From positions 137,954,361-138,018,360 of the forward strand of contig NC_079492.1 in the NCBI RefSeq assembly GCF_020520425.1: a DNA stretch of 64,000 bases. The letters run 5' to 3'. The notes under the pieces were generated by a model. It made no database searches, was not told the origin of the DNA, and saw nothing but the letters and a program-made list of their open reading frames with translations. The stretch comes from Spinacia oleracea. Lineage: Eukaryota; Streptophyta; Magnoliopsida; Caryophyllales; Amaranthaceae. Made by a program: the position numbers and the translations under genes. This document shows, piece after piece, positions 1-10,386 of this stretch; positions within the stretch are counted from its first letter, which is position 1; every line of letters starts with the position of its first letter.

Positions 1-410
1 TTCTAGAAGCTGCTAGACTGTAAGTTTAAGAAATTTACACCCGTGGTATTGAGAACAGCAAACACCTTAGAGAAGCTGCTAAAAAAGGTAAACTTTTGCT
101 AATTTGGTGGCTGCTCATCCCGCTCAATCACTTGCATGATTCAGTGTCTTTCCAATAAGGAAACTAATGGCAAGTGTTATTCTAGAAAAAGGAATAGGAG
201 CAAAGTGTTCGAGAAGATGGAGATTCCATGTCACTAAAGGGCTTTGTCGACAGGTTGTTTTCAGTCCTTCAGGTTTCGTGACTCATGAGAAAGCATTGTC
301 CACAAGCTGCATTCTCCTCTCCTTTCTTAAATTTCACTATTATTTGATAACACTCCCCCTTAGCTAAACCAACAAGGTCATCAAAAACCAAATCATGTAA
401 CTTTTGGGGG
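1..410. other. no gene; possible retroelement remnant
   Basis: No supportable reading frame. On the minus strand a purine run at about 349-361 (AAGGGGGAG) followed by TGTTATC resembles the polypurine tract and LTR start of a Copia-type element, but neither a second LTR nor coding sequence is visible. The later exons of the APD-like gene at 2011-2296 would be expected in this direction, and I could not recognise them here. Confidence 0.3.
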
Positions 411-1891
411 TGTCAAGGATATTAGTTTAATTCTCATGTATATCTCTTATTCTGTTAGTTTGTTATACAGATTTACATTTTAGCTGTGGTTAACCTATGT
501 AATCTAGGTAAAGATGGTTGTGGAGGTCGGGTCGGGAAGTACTTTGTGCTCGCGCTAGGCCGTGCCATGCCTTGGATCTGCCGGGTAAGTTAGTATGCTT
601 AGTCTTTAGCTTGTATGAATACATTTCACATCTAATAAGAAAATTAAGCTTCCCAATTCTGTACATGGTATCATGAGCTATAAATCCATTTTTCCGCTTC
701 CGCTATCCCATCACATTCCTCCCTTCCCTTGTCTTTCATGGTTACACCATCAAAAACCTTTGCCGGCACCGATAAATGATGGTGACCATAATGAGTCCCT
801 TTCCCTTCACACTTCTTCTTCCTCTCCTAAGCTGGTAAAAAGGAAAACTCCCTATACTCGTACATCCTCTTCAAACGGGATAGCTTCAACCTAAAACTTT
901 CGTTCAACTCTTTTGGCACCCCGTAGTTTGACTACCAAAAGTATTGCCACATATAAATCTCCCTCCATCCCCTATGGAACACCTCCTCTGTGGCAAAGGA
1001 ACCCCCCTCCTCAAATTCTTGCTTCTCTTCTTCTAAAATACCATCCAATCTCTATCAATGGTATTAATGGGTCTACCCCGCCGCTTTCCTCTTCCTTGAA
1101 ATTTAAACAGCTTCCTATTGATCTCAGCAATTCACCCGAAAATGAATGGTCCGTGGATCCCCTATTCTTCCTGACTATAAACCTTAAACCCCTCCTTTTT
1201 CATTTCTCAAAATATTCTGCCAATTCTTCATGCCTGCTACATAAATGTATTCATCCCTTCTAAACTATCTACCTCTCTCTGCATGTTTGTGTTGCATGCG
1301 GTACAATATCCTTTGGGAAATCAATGTGGTCAACCTCCCATCTTTCTTAATATACATGCTGCCATAGCAACAAAGCTCCTCCTCCTTCGACATTTATCTG
1401 TCAACATGTCATGGAACTTCCATGCAATAATATTTACGGTCTGCTTCTCTGATCTTTTAGTTTCCTTGCGTTTTCTCTTGGTTTGGAGACTTCCTAGTTC
1501 CTACTAGGCTAATACACTCTCGACTTCAGCTATCTACGCTTGGTGATTTTTCTGCCACAATCTTCTACTCCTCGGTGCATTGTCAAATACTCATATAGCC
1601 TCGTCGCAACAGTACGAACTACGTACTCAAGCAGCGATAAAATAATCTTTGTCCAAGATTGGCCTTTCCCTTTCTCGGCCGCCCATCTTGCGGGGGCGTA
1701 TTAAGGACATTAGTGTACTTCTCCTGCGTATCTCTTATTCTGTTAGTTTGTTATATTAGATTAGAGATACCATTCCTACCTTTTTAGCTATTGTAAACCT
1801 GTGTAATCTAGGATTAGTTAGTATGCTCAGTCTTCAGCTTGTATAAATATATTTCACATCTAATGAGAACATTAAGCTTTCAACGCGAACA
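411..1891 (+). mobile_element. degenerate small Copia-type LTR element
   Basis: Two diverged direct repeats flank about 1 kb of internal DNA. The left LTR is about 411-665 and the right about 1699-1891; both share the segments TCTTATTCTGTTAGTTTG and TCAGCTTGTAT(A/G)AAT. The left copy carries about 77 bp (509-585) that the right lacks. Directly after the left LTR is TGGTATCATGAGC (666-678), a methionine-tRNA-type primer binding site. Directly before the right LTR is a purine-rich tract (TGCGGGGGCG). The interior has only stop-ridden fragments, so it is either a decayed Copia or a non-autonomous derivative. No target duplication was found. It lies just beyond the splice donor of the APD-like exon, that is, in that gene's first intron if the gene is intact. 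Confidence 0.65.
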
Positions 1892-2010
1892 ACATGTTAA
1901 TTTCTCAGCAATGCATCAACAATCCAGAATCGTAACTAATTCACACAGAAATTACAGTAATAGCAACATCAAATAAACCTCCTACTATGAAAGAAGGGGG
2001 AAAGAATTAC

Positions 2011-2296
2011 CAAAGAACCAAAATGTAAGGATAACGATAACGCAGGACAAAGTGTCATCAGCAGGAGGTTCCTCCAGCCCCAGCGACGATGGAATCCGGC
2101 GGGGCACGGGCCTAACACGGTACGACATGCTTGATTGCTGCTGTATAAGCTCCGGCGATTCCATATCTCTCTCCTCCTCCGAATAAACCTCCGGAAACCT
2201 AGACGGACCACCGGACGACGTCGACGACGAGGAAGTCGACGGCCCTTCGTCCGCTGACGGGGGTGGAGACGGTGAAATCGAGGTTGCTGCCTCCAT
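2011..2296 (-). CDS. APD-like RING E3 ubiquitin ligase, first exon only
   Basis: The exon encodes 95 residues plus the first base of codon 96. It starts MEAATSISPSPPPSADEG, a Ser/Pro-rich N-terminus. It continues with SYRVRPVPRR and ends in the hydrophobic segment DDTLSCVIVILTFWFF, the start of the first membrane helix. This layout, SYRVR followed by an Asp-Asp-x-x-S-C segment and TFWFF(A), matches my memory of the plant ABERRANT POLLEN DEVELOPMENT (APD1-4) family: membrane-anchored RING ligases of the endomembrane system needed for pollen mitosis. A consensus donor (G|GTAATT) follows at 2010, and its phase would restore the family alanine. Reading past the donor gives a non-family tail and a stop. 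No RING domain or second exon is seen; a Copia-type element starts about 120 bp into the presumed intron. Either the gene continues beyond the left edge or it is truncated. Family call moderately sure. Confidence 0.65.
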
Positions 2297-2636
2297 AGAT
2301 GGGGTGAAGCTTGGTGGTTCAAAACCCTAGAATAGAGATTTTTCCATAAATGGGGAGAAATAAAGGGGTAATCACTAATCGATGACTTTTGCGTGTTGGT
2401 GGGAAGTTCGTCGGTCGTCTCCTGTTGAGATTAGTCGTTGATGTCAAAATCAACTAGGCACCAGATAATTGGATAATTTTATTTATTGAAAATATGTTTT
2501 CATTGAAATATGTTTCTTTTTTGACAAAGCATATCGATAAAATGGCAAGTGGATTTTTCTTCCGTTCTTTACTTCTTTTCCAGTTGACATAATTATTTTT
2601 CGGAGTATCATGTTTACCAATGTCATATTATTGAAA

Positions 2637-2898
2637 TACTTCCTCCATTCTTATTTACATGACACAATTGTACTTTCGACACTATTCACACATGTTCCTT
2701 TGACTTACTTTTGTGATTTATACATAAGAAAAAACATAGTCGTGTGGGATCTTATTAGATTCGTCTCAATAAATATTTTTTAAATATCAACTTTTTATAA
2801 TTTTTTCTTATCCATAATAAAAGATATTAACGTTTGAAATCGTGCATTGGCAAACGTGCCTAAATAATTGTGTCATTTAAAAAAGAATAGAGGAAGTA
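2637..2898. mobile_element. Stowaway-like MITE
   Basis: Bounded by TACTTCCTCCATTC and the inverse GAATAGAGGAAGTA, with TA at each end, AT-rich interior and no coding sequence. Length 262 bp, typical of Stowaway (Tc1/mariner) MITEs. Confidence 0.75.
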
Positions 2899-3287
2899 GT
2901 TATTAATATCTTTGATTATTAATGGGTAAAATTATAAAAAATTGATATTTTAAATTTATACAATTAGATAATTATAACAAGTCCCAAATTACTAAATTTC
3001 TTAAACATGTTTTGTCCCCTATGTTAATACTTGTGATGCTTTCAGCATGAACTTCAATTATTTTCCTATCGGAATTGTGAAATTTTGTACTTAAATTGTA
3101 TTTCTGGTTGGCTTCTTTCTGCTTTTTTTATGTGTTCCATAAGTTGCTTAAACATCTTCTTGACAGTCCGAATTCTTGTATTGCAGCCTTTATCGAGCCT
3201 TTCTTTACTTTCCCGTCTTTTCCCAGTCCCATGTTAAGTATCCAAATGAGGATATGCAACCTATCAGCAGTGCTGAGTCTGGCGCGC

Positions 3288-3647
3288 TTATGAGGACGTC
3301 TTCCTCCCTAGTTGCCTTGTTTCCGGATGAGTGGCCGCCTGAAAATGTTGTAAATGCAGCCCTATTTCTGCAAAACTGCTTGCTGCCTGTGTATGTTCTT
3401 GCTCTGTTTCTGTCCCCTGTTGCTCTGTCCCTTGTTGCTCTATTTCTGGTGGTTCCATATTTAAATCAAACGGGTAAGTTGTATGATGTTCCGTATTCAA
3501 GTTCCTGCTGGTTCCATTAATTATCATGTCAAGCTCATCATCATCTATTTCATCACCACTTGAGAAATCGTGGTTTTGATCCTCTTCGAGTTCTTCATCC
3601 GGAAACCATGGCTGATTTAGATCCAAGTCTGAAGCCATCAAACCCAT
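3288..3647 (-). CDS. hypothetical acidic protein or N-terminal exon with DLN motifs
   Basis: A 119-residue ATG-initiated frame. The N-terminal half is acidic (DLDLNQPWFPDEELEEDQ, then a Ser-Gly-Asp-Glu-rich stretch) and the middle is Gln/Glu-rich. Two DLN motifs are present; the second, DLNMEP, fits the DLNxxP form of the plant EAR repression motif. Acidic DLN-rich N-termini also occur in FAR1-related proteins, but no zinc finger or transposase domain follows. It sits between two Stowaway MITEs with no other recognisable exon nearby. It may be a single exon of a longer gene, a fragment captured by a transposon, or a chance frame. Nothing more specific can be supported. Confidence 0.3.
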   Translation of the reverse strand: MGLMASDLDLNQPWFPDEELEEDQNHDFSSGDEIDDDELDMIINGTSRNLNTEHHTTYPFDLNMEPPEIEQQGTEQQGTETEQEHTQAASSFAEIGLHLQHFQAATHPETRQLGRKTSS

Positions 3648-3755
3648 GCGATGATGCTCTCCTCAAAAAGTTGGTTGCTTCCCCCCTCCCCCTTTTAAAG
3701 TGATTTTTTCTCTCTCTGTTTTGTTGAAATTTTTCCGAACAATTAACAAATGAAG

Positions 3756-4025
3756 TACTCCCTCTGGTCTCGAATATTAGTCCCTTCTGGAATCTTGACA
3801 CTATTCACAAATCACAATTGAATAGACTCTTCTAATTTCTTTCCAATACGTAATTCAAAACATATTCATGTGAGATCTTATTTTGTTCGTCTTAATGTAT
3901 AGTTTAACAATATCAAATTTTTATATTTTTCTAACATATGTATTTGAAGATATTTACGTTTAAATATTGAGTTGAAACGAATTGAAAAGTCATTATAGGA
4001 CTAATATTTAAAAACGGAGGGAGTA
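3756..4025. mobile_element. Stowaway-like MITE
   Basis: Ends are TACTCCCTCTGGTCTCGAAT and the inverse ...AAAACGGAGGGAGTA, with TA at both borders. Length 270 bp, no coding sequence. The interior keeps the paired words ATATTAGTCC and GGACTAATAT. Confidence 0.8.
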
Positions 4026-4556
4026 TGTATTTGTATTGTGGTTGTGAGTCACAAGCTTAGAAATGTGAATTTGAGTAATCTGTGTGTTTTTCTAATTTGT
4101 AATTCTATTGGAAGTTGCTGAGAAATAAAAACATTTTATTGGTTAGTTAGTTTTTGTATGGGTTAGTGACTTGGCATGATAATTACTCATTTGTTATTGG
4201 CTTACAACATCAGCACTATAATCCAAACCCATTAATTGTTGTTTTGTTTGATTTTAATTAAAATTTAAATAAAGTATGTACTTTATCTTGAAAGTACAAA
4301 CAATGATTTAGGTTATCCTTTACCTTAATAACCGTGATTTTGGTCAAACGGGCAATATATTATGGGACGGAGAGAGTATATTTTACTTAATTGTAAACAA
4401 TAGTTAAAGTAATTTATATGAATAGTGTTAATTAAAGGTCAATTTGTGTCATCTTAAAAAGGACAGGGGAGGTATATTATAAAACGTTACTAGTATTCTT
4501 TGATGAGATCGACATATGCGTAAAACTGTTAATGTCAGCATTAAAAACAAAAAACA
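4026..4556. other. AT-rich intergenic stretch
   Basis: No gene seen. A lone MITE-like right end (GGGACGGAGAGAGTA at about 4364-4378) lacks a convincing left partner. Confidence 0.4.
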
Positions 4557-4862
4557 TATTCCCTCTGTATTTAAATATGAGACACACTTCCATTTTCGGT
4601 CGAATTTAAATAGGAGATACACTTGACATTTTTAGTAACTTTTCAACTCCACCATCTAATTAAATAATAATCCAATCTCACTACCACATTAAACAATAAA
4701 TTTCATAAACCCCCACCCCAATTTTGATGGTGTCCACTTATTTTACTTCATTAAAATTGTTACTTCAACTCTACTTGCTTTATTATTTTATTGCATTCAA
4801 TTATTTTTCCTTAATACCCGTGTCCGATCAAGTGTATCTCCTATTTAAATACGAAAGGAGTA
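4557..4862 (+). mobile_element. Stowaway-like MITE (family A, first copy)
   Basis: Ends TATTCCCTCTGTATTTAAAT and ...ATTTAAATACGAAAGGAGTA. The interior contains AATACCCGTGTCCGATCAAG close to the right end; the same word occurs inverted near the left end of the copy at 34701-34985, so the two are one family in opposite orientation. Confidence 0.75.
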
Positions 4863-4948
4863 TTTGACTATAAACTACTCCATAACTATTGGATTAGAAA
4901 TATTTGATAAAATAATATAATTAATCTTATCCTATATATAAATAAGAA

Positions 4949-5588
4949 CTAGTGTGTGGCCCGGGCGATGCCCCGATTGCTACTTTGAATAATTAAAATT
5001 CGACATTCTTCTCAGCTTAATATTTGACCAAAATGCGTGTAGTCCATTAAAGTGAAAAGATTAATTAAATTCATCAACTACACATGTGCATTACGTCATT
5101 TATCATGCCAAGTGATTTTTCAATTAGATCATCTCACAATTCGTCTAATTTATTTTCTAATGGAACTAAGTGATTCAAATTAATAAATACCAAAATTAGA
5201 TATATGCAGGGTATATATGTCTATAGTTTATGCTTATGAGACTTATAATATCATGTTTAATTTGTGGTTTTCCTAACATTTTAATTGTTATTTTATTCCA
5301 ATACAGTTCATGAGAAATAAAGGTAACATAAAGAAATTGTTGTTTTCAACTTCACGTTATATGTATTTATAAGTTAAAGTACATGAATTAACACCAATTA
5401 GTGGTTGGTTAAGATGGTAATGAGAGTTTATCTCCAAACTTGAGGTCTTGTGTTCAAACCTTATTGTATTGATTTTTGTTGTCAATAACATCACACAACC
5501 TTGGTGAATAGATGATGTGGCGTAAATAAGAGAGTTATACGTGACACATAAACTTTTCTCGCAACGCCTTTTAATATATTAGTATAGA
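4949..5588 (-). mobile_element. non-autonomous Helitron
   Basis: On the minus strand the element begins TCTATACTAATATATTAAAA and ends GGGCCACACACTAG. It is preceded by A and followed by T, the host dinucleotide that Helitrons split. A short GC hairpin (GGGGC...GCCCGG) precedes the CTAG terminus by about 11 bases. There is no Rep/helicase sequence. Its terminal words match the copy at 46531-47115. Confidence 0.8.
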
Positions 5589-6199
5589 TGTCAATCGCGT
5601 AAACCTACTGTAACACCCGACCTCTAAATCCCTTATTAAGGAATACTTAGCAGCGGAAACATCTTAATTCGGTCGGGACATTACCTGCCGTAACTCCCTT
5701 TTGGGAATTACCAGACAACTATCAATCATAAGCTATTAAACTCCAAAATTAACATAACAATCCTTTTTAATTCCTTAAGAAAAGTATGTAACTTAATCAA
5801 AAATCTCTACTTAAACTTGTTACAACTTAACAATAACTTAGGTGAACATAGCTATAGTGAAATCCTCGCCACTACTCGTTTCCATCGTTCCCAGCAGTAC
5901 CTAAAACAGAAAACAAAACGGTGAGCCGAAGACTCAGTAACGAGTTACCCTAGCATCGTAACATCATTTCAATTCATTTTATTTAATAAACAGGGAGAAT
6001 AAAATATAGTAAAACATTTAATAAATCATCATTTCAGAAGCATCATTTCGAAAGCATCATTTCAGAAATATCATTTCAGGAACATCATTTCATTAATATT
6101 ATTTCAGGAATATCATTCTTTAACCTTTTTCCTTTTTAACAGTATTATTCTGGTCGTCAGGACTTTACAGGAAAACATGGTAGGACGTCTCCTACGAAC

Positions 6200-6430
6200 A
6201 GGGGAAGCCAGTGCTTCATAACAAGGGGAGTCAGTGCTCCATAACAGGGGAAACCAATGCTTCTTATCAGGGGGAACCTTGGTTCCATATTAGGGAAAGC
6301 CAGTGCTTCTTATCAGGGGGAAACCTTGGTTCCATATTAGGGAAAGCCAATGCTTCTTATCTGGGGGAACCTTGGTTCCATATCAGGGGAAGCCAGTGCT
6401 TCTTATCAGGGGGAGTCTGGGCTCCATATC
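6200..6430. repeat. minisatellite inside the solo LTR
   Basis: About four to five imperfect copies of a unit near 50 bp. Each contains CAGTGCTTCTTATCAGGGGG followed by AACCTTGGTTCCATAT. The first copies are shorter and more diverged. Confidence 0.75.
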
Positions 6431-6968
6431 AAGGGAACTTGACCAGTTCTTACACCTTCATTTATCATGTTTACATTTCTTTTAATGGAAAATTAATCAG
6501 GAAAAAACTCATTCATTCAGAATTGTTCAATAAAACCATTAAATCTCATTATTTCATAAAATCATTCTTTCGGGAATAATAATTCATTAAATCAATACTT
6601 TGCATAAAGCTGCATTATCGTAAATCAATTCAATCAAAACATACTTGTAATCCCGCAAATCATAAAACATCATTATAAAACATCAATCATTCATAACATC
6701 ATTCGTACATAAATACATTTCGAAGGGATTGCGGGTACTAGCAATAACCGTTACCTCAACCGTAGTTTTTATACTTCCTGTCTGATGGATCGTCCTTCCT
6801 CCCCAAGTCCAATTTCTTTCAAAATATCGAATTATTGAATTAGTATTAAAACGATAAATACTTTAAAAACTAATATTTTATAAATAATAAATTTATAGGT
6901 AGTGAATTTGAAATAATTAATTTAATAAAAATATAATCTTTCAAAATATTATTAAACGTCATTTAAAT

Positions 6969-6970
<2 letters not shown>

Positions 6971-7015
<45 letters not shown>
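6971..7015. repeat. (AT)n microsatellite
   Basis: Uninterrupted alternating AT of about 22 dinucleotides inside the solo LTR. Confidence 0.95.
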
Positions 7016-7018
<3 letters not shown>

Positions 7019-9284
7019 AATCGGTTTTCATTATTTAAATTTCATAAATTAACGAAAATATTATTTACATCAAAATTTCAGTCAAAATATAAATCTGAAA
7101 TTACCATTTAAATTTATATGATAACAATTGATTATATAATATGAGTGTTTAAATAAATAAATAAATAAATAAAAAGAACTTACTTTGGGATATTTGGGCC
7201 AAAACAAAGGATTGGGCTTAAATTGGGAGATAAAACACCAAAGTTCCAATTACTGGAACTGTATCTCCCCTTTTTTTTTTTAAGTTGGGCACGAAGCTGG
7301 GGAAGCGAAGCAGATGAGGGAGGCTCGAAGGAAGCAGGGGTGGAGGGAAAAAGGAAGGCGGCTGGGCTCGGGTTTCCCTGTGTCGACGGGTTGTACTGGA
7401 GAAGGCGACGGTGGTCGTGGGTGGTTCGCGGCGGCAGAGCCATGAGGAAGGGGAGGGAGGTCGTGCGAAAGGCAGAGGAGAGGCGGCAGATAAGTGAGTT
7501 GGGTGGTTCGCGGAGGTGCAGCGATGGTCAGGCGGTGAGGGTGGAGGCAAGGGGTTTATTTAGGGGACGGTGAGGTAGCTGGGAGGTGGTGGTCGTGCGT
7601 GGGTGGTGCGCCGGAGGAGATAAAAAGGGAAGCAGGGGAAGTGCGAAGAGGGGAGGAGTATGGGAGGTGTTGCGGTGGTGGTACTGGGTGGTAGTCAGTG
7701 GTGGTAGGGGTGGTAGGTGAGGTGGGTAATGGTGGTGGTGGTGGTTTCTGTGGAAGGCTGCCACTGATGGTGGTGGTGGTTCGAATAAGACAGGAAACAA
7801 GGGAGGGGTGGTTTTCAGTTTTTGGTTAACTGATTTTGTTGGAAAAATGGTGACAATTTGTGGCTTGTTTATAGTGTGGAGTTGAGTGAATAATAAGCTG
7901 AAATCCTTGGAAAACAAGGCATGAAAGTAGACTGAATTGTGGGTGGAATTCTTGTTCTTGTTTGTATATTGTTTGTACGTGAATAGCAAGGAAGGAGATA
8001 GAAAGATGCCAATTTGTTCCTTAGGGGCATTTTGGTCATTTCACTTAGTTAGGCAAGATTTCTGAAAATTGGTTTCTATTTTAGGCAAATGTTTAATTAA
8101 AACCAAGTTTTGAAATAATTCTTTATATAAAAAGAAAATCTCGTTAACGAAAAATTAATTTAGTTTTCGAATAAAATAAGAATGTTCCGAAATTATTAAA
8201 TATCCGAAAATAATTAAAATTTTAAAAAAGTCGTTAAGCTCGTAAATATGAAATTAAATTATAAACTGAAAAATAAATCGTGTTTTAAAAATTAAAAATT
8301 CAAACGAAATAAAACTTCGTTAATTAAAATAAGGCCCGAAATTAGGATTTAAAACGATTTTAGCTAAATAAAAATAATTAAGCATAATTAATCGAGTTTT
8401 AAAAATTCGGGGTATTACACCTACTAACTTCTCACGTAACCCCCCAGTCATAAACCCTAATAACAATCAATCACATGCATTAGCACATGTGCATCCTAGA
8501 ATATAACGCTTTGATCACATTGGGTAACTATTGGTAAAAAGTTGGTCTTATACCGTCTTATACGAAGTATAAGATTTATAAATTGTTAATTACATCAACG
8601 TATGCTTAATTTTATTATGTATTTCTAAATCAATTCTAATTTAAGAAATAAAATGTCTTATATGCATTTTGTGTATAATTTTTGCAAAAAAAAAACAACT
8701 CCCTCCGTTCTTGAATGTTAGTCCCTTTTGGAATATACTGTCTTCGTTCCTGAAAGTTGTTTATGCTTTCCGTTGAAGTTTGTTCCTAAAAGTTTTTTAC
8801 ACTTAGGGCGTTTTCGGCGGTAGAGTTTGAGGTAGAGGGTAGCATTTTGACCTAGTCAAGACGCTACTTGTAGAATTTGTAAGTTTTTGGCAAGGTAGCG
8901 GTTAGCGGTAGAGGTAGCGGTTGGGTAGCTTTTGTCAAACGTTAAAATTAGTAGCATTTTGAAGGAAATAATGCCCTTGGTCCAAGTATGCACTCTATGT
9001 TAAGTCTAATAAATGCGGTTCAGTATTAATTAACAAGTTAATAATTCAGTGAGATCAAGTGAGCTGAATGCCTAGCTAGAGGCCGCTTCAGTTCAAGTGG
9101 AATTAATGATATTAATCCACAGCTTACTCTTGACTGAACCCGTAGGGTCACACAAATAGTACGTAAACGGATCAAGTATTTAATGGCATTAAATACTCCA
9201 TCTATGAATATTCGGAACCGACGGATCTTGGTTTCAGTGGGAGCTAAGATCGTCACAGGCAAGAAATGAATACTCCGGAAACGA

Positions 9285-9600
9285 TGATATTGCCGGAAAC
9301 GGAAATATGGATCGTATCGGAAATATAAATATTATCCAAGTCGTAGATGTTGCCAGAAACGGAAACATGGTACGTATCGGAAAATATTATCGGAAATGGA
9401 AATATTGCCAGAATCGGAAATATTGCCGGAAACGGAAATATTGTCAGAATCGGAAATATTACCGGAATCGGAAAATAATTCCGGAAACGGAAATATTAAA
9501 TATTTGTTCGAAACGGAAATTAATTCCGGAATCGGAAATATTAAATATTGTTCGTATCGGAAATGAATTCCGGAATCGGAAAATTTAATCGGAAGCGCAT
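9285..9600 (+). promoter_or_regulatory. tandem CGGAAATATT array in LTR U3 with TTCCGGAA palindromes
   Basis: About 14 spaced copies of (T/A)CGGAAATATT separated by GCCGGAAA or ACCGGAAT words. Three exact TTCCGGAA palindromes occur at 9479-9486, 9524-9531 and 9568-9575. Each fits a two-unit heat-shock-element pattern (nTTCnnGAAn). The same array is in the 3' LTR. A regulatory role is inferred from the position upstream of the TATA box only. Confidence 0.6.
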
Positions 9601-10004
9601 CGTACGAATAAGCATCGGACGAGGCCTGCCGGACGAGGCCCAGCACGAAGCCAGGCCATCGCCCAGCAAGCCAAGTGCGCCGCACAAACAGCCACGCCAG
9701 GCCCAGCGCAAGGCCAGGCCCAGCAGGCTGCGCAGCGCGCACAGCGCGCACAGCACGCGCAGCGCGCAGCGCGCGCGGGCGCTGCGTGGGCTGCTGCTCG
9801 CGCGCACGCATGGGGGCCCATCGTGGCTGCCGTGCGTGTGTGTGCAAGTGTTTGTGTTCGTGCACGTTTCCTAAAACATGCAGAGTTCGGTTAATGATTA
9901 AATTCCTAATTCTATTTGATAAATTAATTAAATTAGAGTTCTTGTAGGATTCTAGGTTTAATTAATTTGTATCTGAATAGGATTTCGATTCCCTTTCCAT
10001 ACCC

Positions 10005-10013
10005 CTATAAATA
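10005..10013 (+). promoter_or_regulatory. TATA box of the LTR promoter
   Basis: CTATAAATA in an otherwise AT-poorer stretch (CCCCTATAAATATGAGG), downstream of the U3 repeats and about 360 bp before the LTR end. The identical site is in the 3' LTR near 19074. Confidence 0.7.
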
Positions 10014-10372
10014 TGAGGCTAGGGCTCACAATTTATAACAAGTTTCAAAGTATTCAAAAAGTGAGTTTTTGAGAGAAAATTAAAACACACATCTTGCTCA
10101 TAAAAGTGCCGAAATTTTCTAGTACCTTAAGGCGATTCTAGTTGGTCAATCTTAAGGCGGATCCGGACGTGCTGTGGACTATCTACGGAGGGACGACACT
10201 TGGAGTCCTAAAGACTTGTTCTTGTTCGGTTCGGGCGCAGCTAGGGAGGGCACGCAACAAAGAGTATGCATCTAAATTATGCTATATGATTATGTGTAAA
10301 TAATATGTTGTCCTGGGTTAATGGTTGTTTCCGCATGATCTATGTAATGTCATATGTATCATAACCTAACAG

Positions 10373-10386
10373 TGGTATCACGAGCC
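10373..10386 (+). other. primer binding site of the Copia element
   Basis: TGGTATCACGAGCC one base after the 5' LTR. It is close to the TGGTATCAGAGC motif complementary to initiator-methionine tRNA that plant Copia elements use. Confidence 0.85.

Larger units (their letters stand above)
5609..8419. mobile_element. 2.8-kb solo LTR, probably Ty3/Gypsy
   Basis: Starts TGTAACACCC and ends GGGTATTACA. It is flanked by a perfect 5-bp target duplication CCTAC (5604-5608 and 8420-8424). No primer binding site, internal domain or second LTR is present, so it is a solo LTR left by recombination. The minus-strand start TGTAATACCCCGAATTTTT is the start I associate with long-LTR chromoviruses (Tekay/Del type), which suggests minus orientation. 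It contains a minisatellite (about 6200-6430), an AT microsatellite and a GT-rich block (7280-7800). Several long open frames here are low-complexity Pro/His-rich shadows, not genes. Confidence 0.85.
8960..10371 (+). repeat. 5' LTR of the Copia element
   Basis: A 1412-bp LTR from TGAAGGAAATAATG to CATAACCTAACA. U3 contains a tandem array of CGGAAATATT-type words (about 9285-9600), then a GC-rich block (about 9610-9850) of repeated GCGCAGC/GCGCACA words, and a TATA box at 10005. Transcription would start roughly 25-35 bp beyond it. Confidence 0.95.

Noticed and set aside
6200..6430. CRISPR-like spaced repeats
   Set aside because: Unit and spacer are not separable and the repeats are contiguous and diverging. 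This is a minisatellite in a plant LTR.
7180..7989. Pro/His-rich frames (up to 153 aa) at 7180-7989
   Set aside because: They lie in the solo LTR and translate GGT/GTG simple sequence.
9332..9865. Long minus-strand frame (177 aa) in the Copia LTR, repeated at 18401-18934
   Set aside because: Ala/Arg- and Ser/Asp-repetitive product created by the GC-rich block and the CGGAAATATT array. Frames are open on both strands at once, with no domain.
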